A DNA stretch of 64,000 nt from Zunongwangia pacifica. GTDB taxonomy: Bacteria; Bacteroidota; Bacteroidia; Flavobacteriales; Flavobacteriaceae. The stretch is from assembly GCF_023499215.1 (NCBI RefSeq), contig NZ_JAKHSK010000019.1:22109-86108 (forward strand), given 5' to 3'. The stretch's first letter is position 1. Each line of letters opens with the position of its first letter. Shown piece after piece: positions 61,706 to 64,000 of this stretch. The notes beneath the pieces were generated by a model. That model had not been told where the DNA came from. It ran no database searches and worked only from the letters and a program-made list of their open reading frames with translations. A program made the translations under genes and the position numbers.

Positions 61706-62593
61706 CTAAAACCTTCCCACAACACCTATGGTACCCGCACCCATCTGTAGATGCCAACTTATTTTTGTTTGCTCCCTTAATTCTGGATTGTCTTGCATAA
61801 GTGTTTGCTGATCAAGGTATTTATCTACAGAGTCTACCACGGCAATGGTAAGTGCCATACTTAAAGCTACATCTGTTAACCAATGGGCGCCTCGCCATAA
61901 TCTAGAAACAGGTGAAACAAGTCCCCCAACATATAAACCGGCTTTTACCCAAGGACTCTCAAACTGCTTACTTAAAGCATAAAAAGTGGTAAACGATAAA
62001 ATGGTATGTCCAGAGGGAAAAGAATGATAGCTTCCGTCTTTAGAAAAAGGCTTAAAAGATAATCGGCTCCTGCCATCACCCGGGCGCGCCCTCCCTGCTA
62101 TATTTTTAGAAACGGTTTGGATTAATCCTGCAGCACTGGCAGCTGAAATCATTAATATTCCTGTTCTTCGGATTTTTGGATTTTTGGTGAAAAGTCCGGT
62201 TAAATAAATCGCTCCTGTTACGCCATAATTGTTTTGAGGACTACCAAAATACCAACCAAATTCCTGAATTACGCCCGGCACATGTTCTTCTTGCCGACTA
62301 AAAAAACGATAAGATTCCTGATCCATTAAGTTTAATCCTGCGGCACCAATAGCGACACCTAAAAACAATCCTATATCATCATCCTGCCATTGAAAAGGCC
62401 TTGAATAGGTGTATTTTAAACCACCGTACATTAGTTTAGCATCACCTTTTAGCGTTTCCCAGGTGGTGGCATCAGGGTTATTAAATTCAGAATTAAAAAC
62501 GGGATTTCCTTCCTGAGCGTTTGTGGCAATTGTAGTGAAAATAAATAGTAAGCTGTAAACGACGAGCTTTGGGGTAAAGCTTTTCAACTTCAT
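61706..62593 (-). CDS. PAP2-family phosphatase
   Basis: The 295-residue protein has a signal peptide (cut after TNA-Q) and the three PAP2 motifs: KNIAGRARPGDGRS, SYHSFPSGHTILS and SPVSRLWRGAHWLTDV, with the two catalytic His. Membrane helices lie between. It acts on lipid phosphates at the outer face of the inner membrane. The C-terminal GAGTIGVVGRF lacks the usual hydrophobic end. Confidence 0.92.
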   Translation of the reverse strand: MKLKSFTPKLVVYSLLFIFTTIATNAQEGNPVFNSEFNNPDATTWETLKGDAKLMYGGLKYTYSRPFQWQDDDIGLFLGVAIGAAGLNLMDQESYRFFSRQEEHVPGVIQEFGWYFGSPQNNYGVTGAIYLTGLFTKNPKIRRTGILMISAASAAGLIQTVSKNIAGRARPGDGRSRLSFKPFSKDGSYHSFPSGHTILSFTTFYALSKQFESPWVKAGLYVGGLVSPVSRLWRGAHWLTDVALSMALTIAVVDSVDKYLDQQTLMQDNPELREQTKISWHLQMGAGTIGVVGRF

Positions 62594-62782
62594 GCGTTTA
62601 ATTTTTATGCAAAGAAATAGGTTTTGCTTAAAATAAACTTACGATTAACTAAAAATTTACATTGAAAAGTCCAGTTCAATACTGATGCTTACTTATTCGT
62701 TTGGGTAAATCGATTAAATGTTTGTTTTGTTTCCCTTTAAATTCATAAAAATTATTAGATTGCTTATTAAATAAGGAAGTAA

Positions 62783-63781
62783 ATGGCAAATTACAACGCG
62801 AAGGAAAATAGATATGAAAAAATGAAATATCGCCGCTGCGGTAAAAGCGGGATTAATTTACCTATGATATCGTTGGGCTTATGGCACAACTTTGGAGATG
62901 TAGACGATTTTGAAAAATCAAGGGCTATCTTAAGAACAGCATTTGATAGCGGAATCACCCATTTTGATTTAGCGAATAATTACGGCCCACCATACGGAAC
63001 TGCTGAGAAAAATTTCGGGAAAATTTTTGCTGAAGATTTTAAACAATATCGGGACGAATTGATTATTTCGTCTAAAGCGGGATATGATATGTGGCCTGGA
63101 CCTTATGGCAATTTTGGCTCTAGAAAATATTTAATCGCCAGTCTGGATCAATCTTTGCAAAGAATGGGATTGGATTATGTAGATGTTTTTTATCATCATC
63201 GTCCAGATCCAGATACTCCTTTAGAAGAGACCATGGGCGCGCTAGATCAGATCGTAAGAAGTGGTAAAGCTTTGTACGTTGGGGTATCTAATTATCCTTC
63301 AGATAGAACTGCTAAAGCAGCAGCAATCCTTAAAGAAATGGGAACTCCGTTTTTGATTCATCAGCCAAGGTATAATATGATTGATCGTTGGGTAGAGAAA
63401 GATAGACTTTTAGATACTCTTGAAAAAGTAGGGGTAGGTAGTATTGTTTTTTCTCCTTTACAACAGGGAATTTTAACTGATAAATACCTGAATGGTATTC
63501 CTGAAAATTCACGTGCAGCGCTAGAGAGTGGGCATCTTCAGAAGAATCAAATTACGCCTGAAATAGTAGAACAGGTGCAACAGCTAAATGAAATTGCTAA
63601 AAACAGGAACCAAACTTTAGCGCAAATGGCCGTCGCCTGGTTACTAAAAGACGAAAGAGTAACTTCTGTTTTAGTAGGAGTTAGTAAAGTGAAACAGCTG
63701 GAAGATAATATTGCGGCTTTAGATCATCTAGAATTTTCTTCAGTTGAATTAGAGAAGATAGAAAGTATACTTAAGAAATAA
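62783..63781 (+). CDS. Aldo/keto reductase (YghZ-like)
   Basis: The 332-residue protein has ITHFDLANNYGPPYGTAEKNFG (catalytic Asp and Tyr), ISSKAGYDMWPGPYGNFGSRKYL (Lys) and VFYHHRPDPDTPLEETM (His), then IVFSPLQQGILTDKYLNG. YghZ relatives reduce L-glyceraldehyde 3-phosphate and methylglyoxal. In this genome methylglyoxal made by MgsA could be a substrate, but that is inference. Confidence 0.93.
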   Translation: MANYNAKENRYEKMKYRRCGKSGINLPMISLGLWHNFGDVDDFEKSRAILRTAFDSGITHFDLANNYGPPYGTAEKNFGKIFAEDFKQYRDELIISSKAGYDMWPGPYGNFGSRKYLIASLDQSLQRMGLDYVDVFYHHRPDPDTPLEETMGALDQIVRSGKALYVGVSNYPSDRTAKAAAILKEMGTPFLIHQPRYNMIDRWVEKDRLLDTLEKVGVGSIVFSPLQQGILTDKYLNGIPENSRAALESGHLQKNQITPEIVEQVQQLNEIAKNRNQTLAQMAVAWLLKDERVTSVLVGVSKVKQLEDNIAALDHLEFSSVELEKIESILKK

Positions 63782-63810
63782 CTTTGAATAGTTTATTTAA
63801 AAACTATCGT

Positions 63811-63857
63811 AAAAATGCACAATTTCATGCTAAACAGGCATGAAATTGTGCATTTTT
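63811..63857. repeat. Perfect 20-bp inverted repeat with 7-nt loop
   Basis: The arms at 63811-63830 and 63838-63857 are exact reverse complements, ending outward in A/T runs. It stands 30 bp after the aldo/keto reductase stop and 27 bp from the transposase stop. It could be a shared bidirectional terminator or be related to the IS end. Confidence 0.75.
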
Positions 63858-63883
63858 AGTTTAATTTTTTTGATTATCTGCAA

Positions 63884-64000
63884 TTAGTCATAACCTGTAA
63901 TTCCTGCTATAACGAGCCTATCGAAGAGTTTTTCTCCGAAATATCTTCTGTTGAGTTTGTAGATAAATTCATTCAGGTATAACTGTAGGTACTTTCCCTT
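63884..64000 (-). mobile_element. IS1595-type transposase, C-terminal end (rest outside window)
   Basis: The minus strand from the window edge reads KGKYLQLYLNEFIYKLNRR, then YFGEKLFDRLVIAGITGYD and stop. This is the conserved tail of ISXO2/IS1595-family DDE transposases. Most of the gene lies to the right of the window. The perfect inverted repeat at 63811-63857 lies just beyond its 3' end. Confidence 0.8.

Noticed and set aside
1..64000. CRISPR arrays or rRNA genes
   Set aside because: No regularly spaced direct repeats of CRISPR size and no rRNA sequence were seen; the only larger repeats are the three 200-bp copies near 24.3-26.4 kb.

Overview
The window looks like a low-GC marine member of the Flavobacteriaceae (Bacteroidota). 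Evidence: CTnDOT-type conjugation genes, promoters of the TTTG / TAnnTTTG form, a flexirubin/aryl-polyene-type pigment locus with a tyrosine ammonia-lyase very like that of Flavobacterium johnsoniae, and typical chromosomal neighbours (TsaD, RsmE, DUF4159, TamB). Genus cannot be fixed from the sequence alone.

Region 1, about 1-29766, is most of an integrative and conjugative element (ICE). Its left end lies outside the window; its right end abuts a tRNA-Pro gene. Cargo at 1-3953 holds a truncated MFS transporter, a small lipoprotein, a HupE/UreJ-like membrane protein, a membrane-anchor protein, a half-size asparaginase-like protein and a membrane LuxR-type regulator. An RteC-like regulator (4229-5065) lies between unusual CCGTA/TACGG palindromes, then come an excisionase-like HTH protein, a replication-type protein and a DnaC-like ATPase. 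The mating-pair-formation operon (8002-15159) encodes VirB2/B3/B4/B5/B6/B8/B10/B9-like proteins. A two-gene restriction-type cassette on the minus strand (15550-19212) follows: an Eco57I-type N6-adenine methylase and a PD-(D/E)xK-like protein, next to the amputated tail of an ATP-binding winged-helix protein. Then come the coupling protein, relaxase, BfmA-like protein, SSB and small conserved ICE proteins, a family of three about 200-bp non-coding repeats with RNA-like hairpins, a DUF1259 lipoprotein, a DUF932-like protein and an IntDOT-type tyrosine recombinase.

Region 2, 29767-29960, is a tRNA-Ser(GCT)/tRNA-Pro(TGG) pair on the minus strand with a near-ideal Bacteroidota promoter.

Region 3, 30131-49297, is a pigment locus: a FAD-dependent oxidoreductase (minus) and a plus-strand series of tyrosine ammonia-lyase, ketoreductase, acyltransferase, two hotdog dehydratase-like proteins, thioesterase, two active ketosynthases, a chain-length-factor-like protein and a degenerate KS-like protein, ACP, a polysaccharide-deacetylase-like protein, LolA-like carrier, glycosyltransferase-DUF2062, MMPL exporter with an extra C-terminal domain, C45-peptidase/TPR lipoprotein and an AMP-forming ligase. 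Tyrosine would give the 4-hydroxycinnamoyl starter, the ligase would load it, and KS/CLF, KR, DH and ACP would build the polyene; the acyltransferase, MMPL and LolA proteins would attach and move it to the outer membrane. DarA and DarB, which make the dialkylresorcinol half of flexirubin, are not seen here.

Region 4, 49294-64000, is ordinary chromosome: beta-barrel protein, THUMP-like methyltransferase, AI-2E-family permease, rRNA/tRNA modification genes, a very large TamB-like protein with an in-frame stop just upstream of its apparent start, pfkA overlapping mgsA, a deoxyribonucleotidase, a PAP2 phosphatase, an aldo/keto reductase, and the 3' end of an IS1595-type transposase at the right edge.
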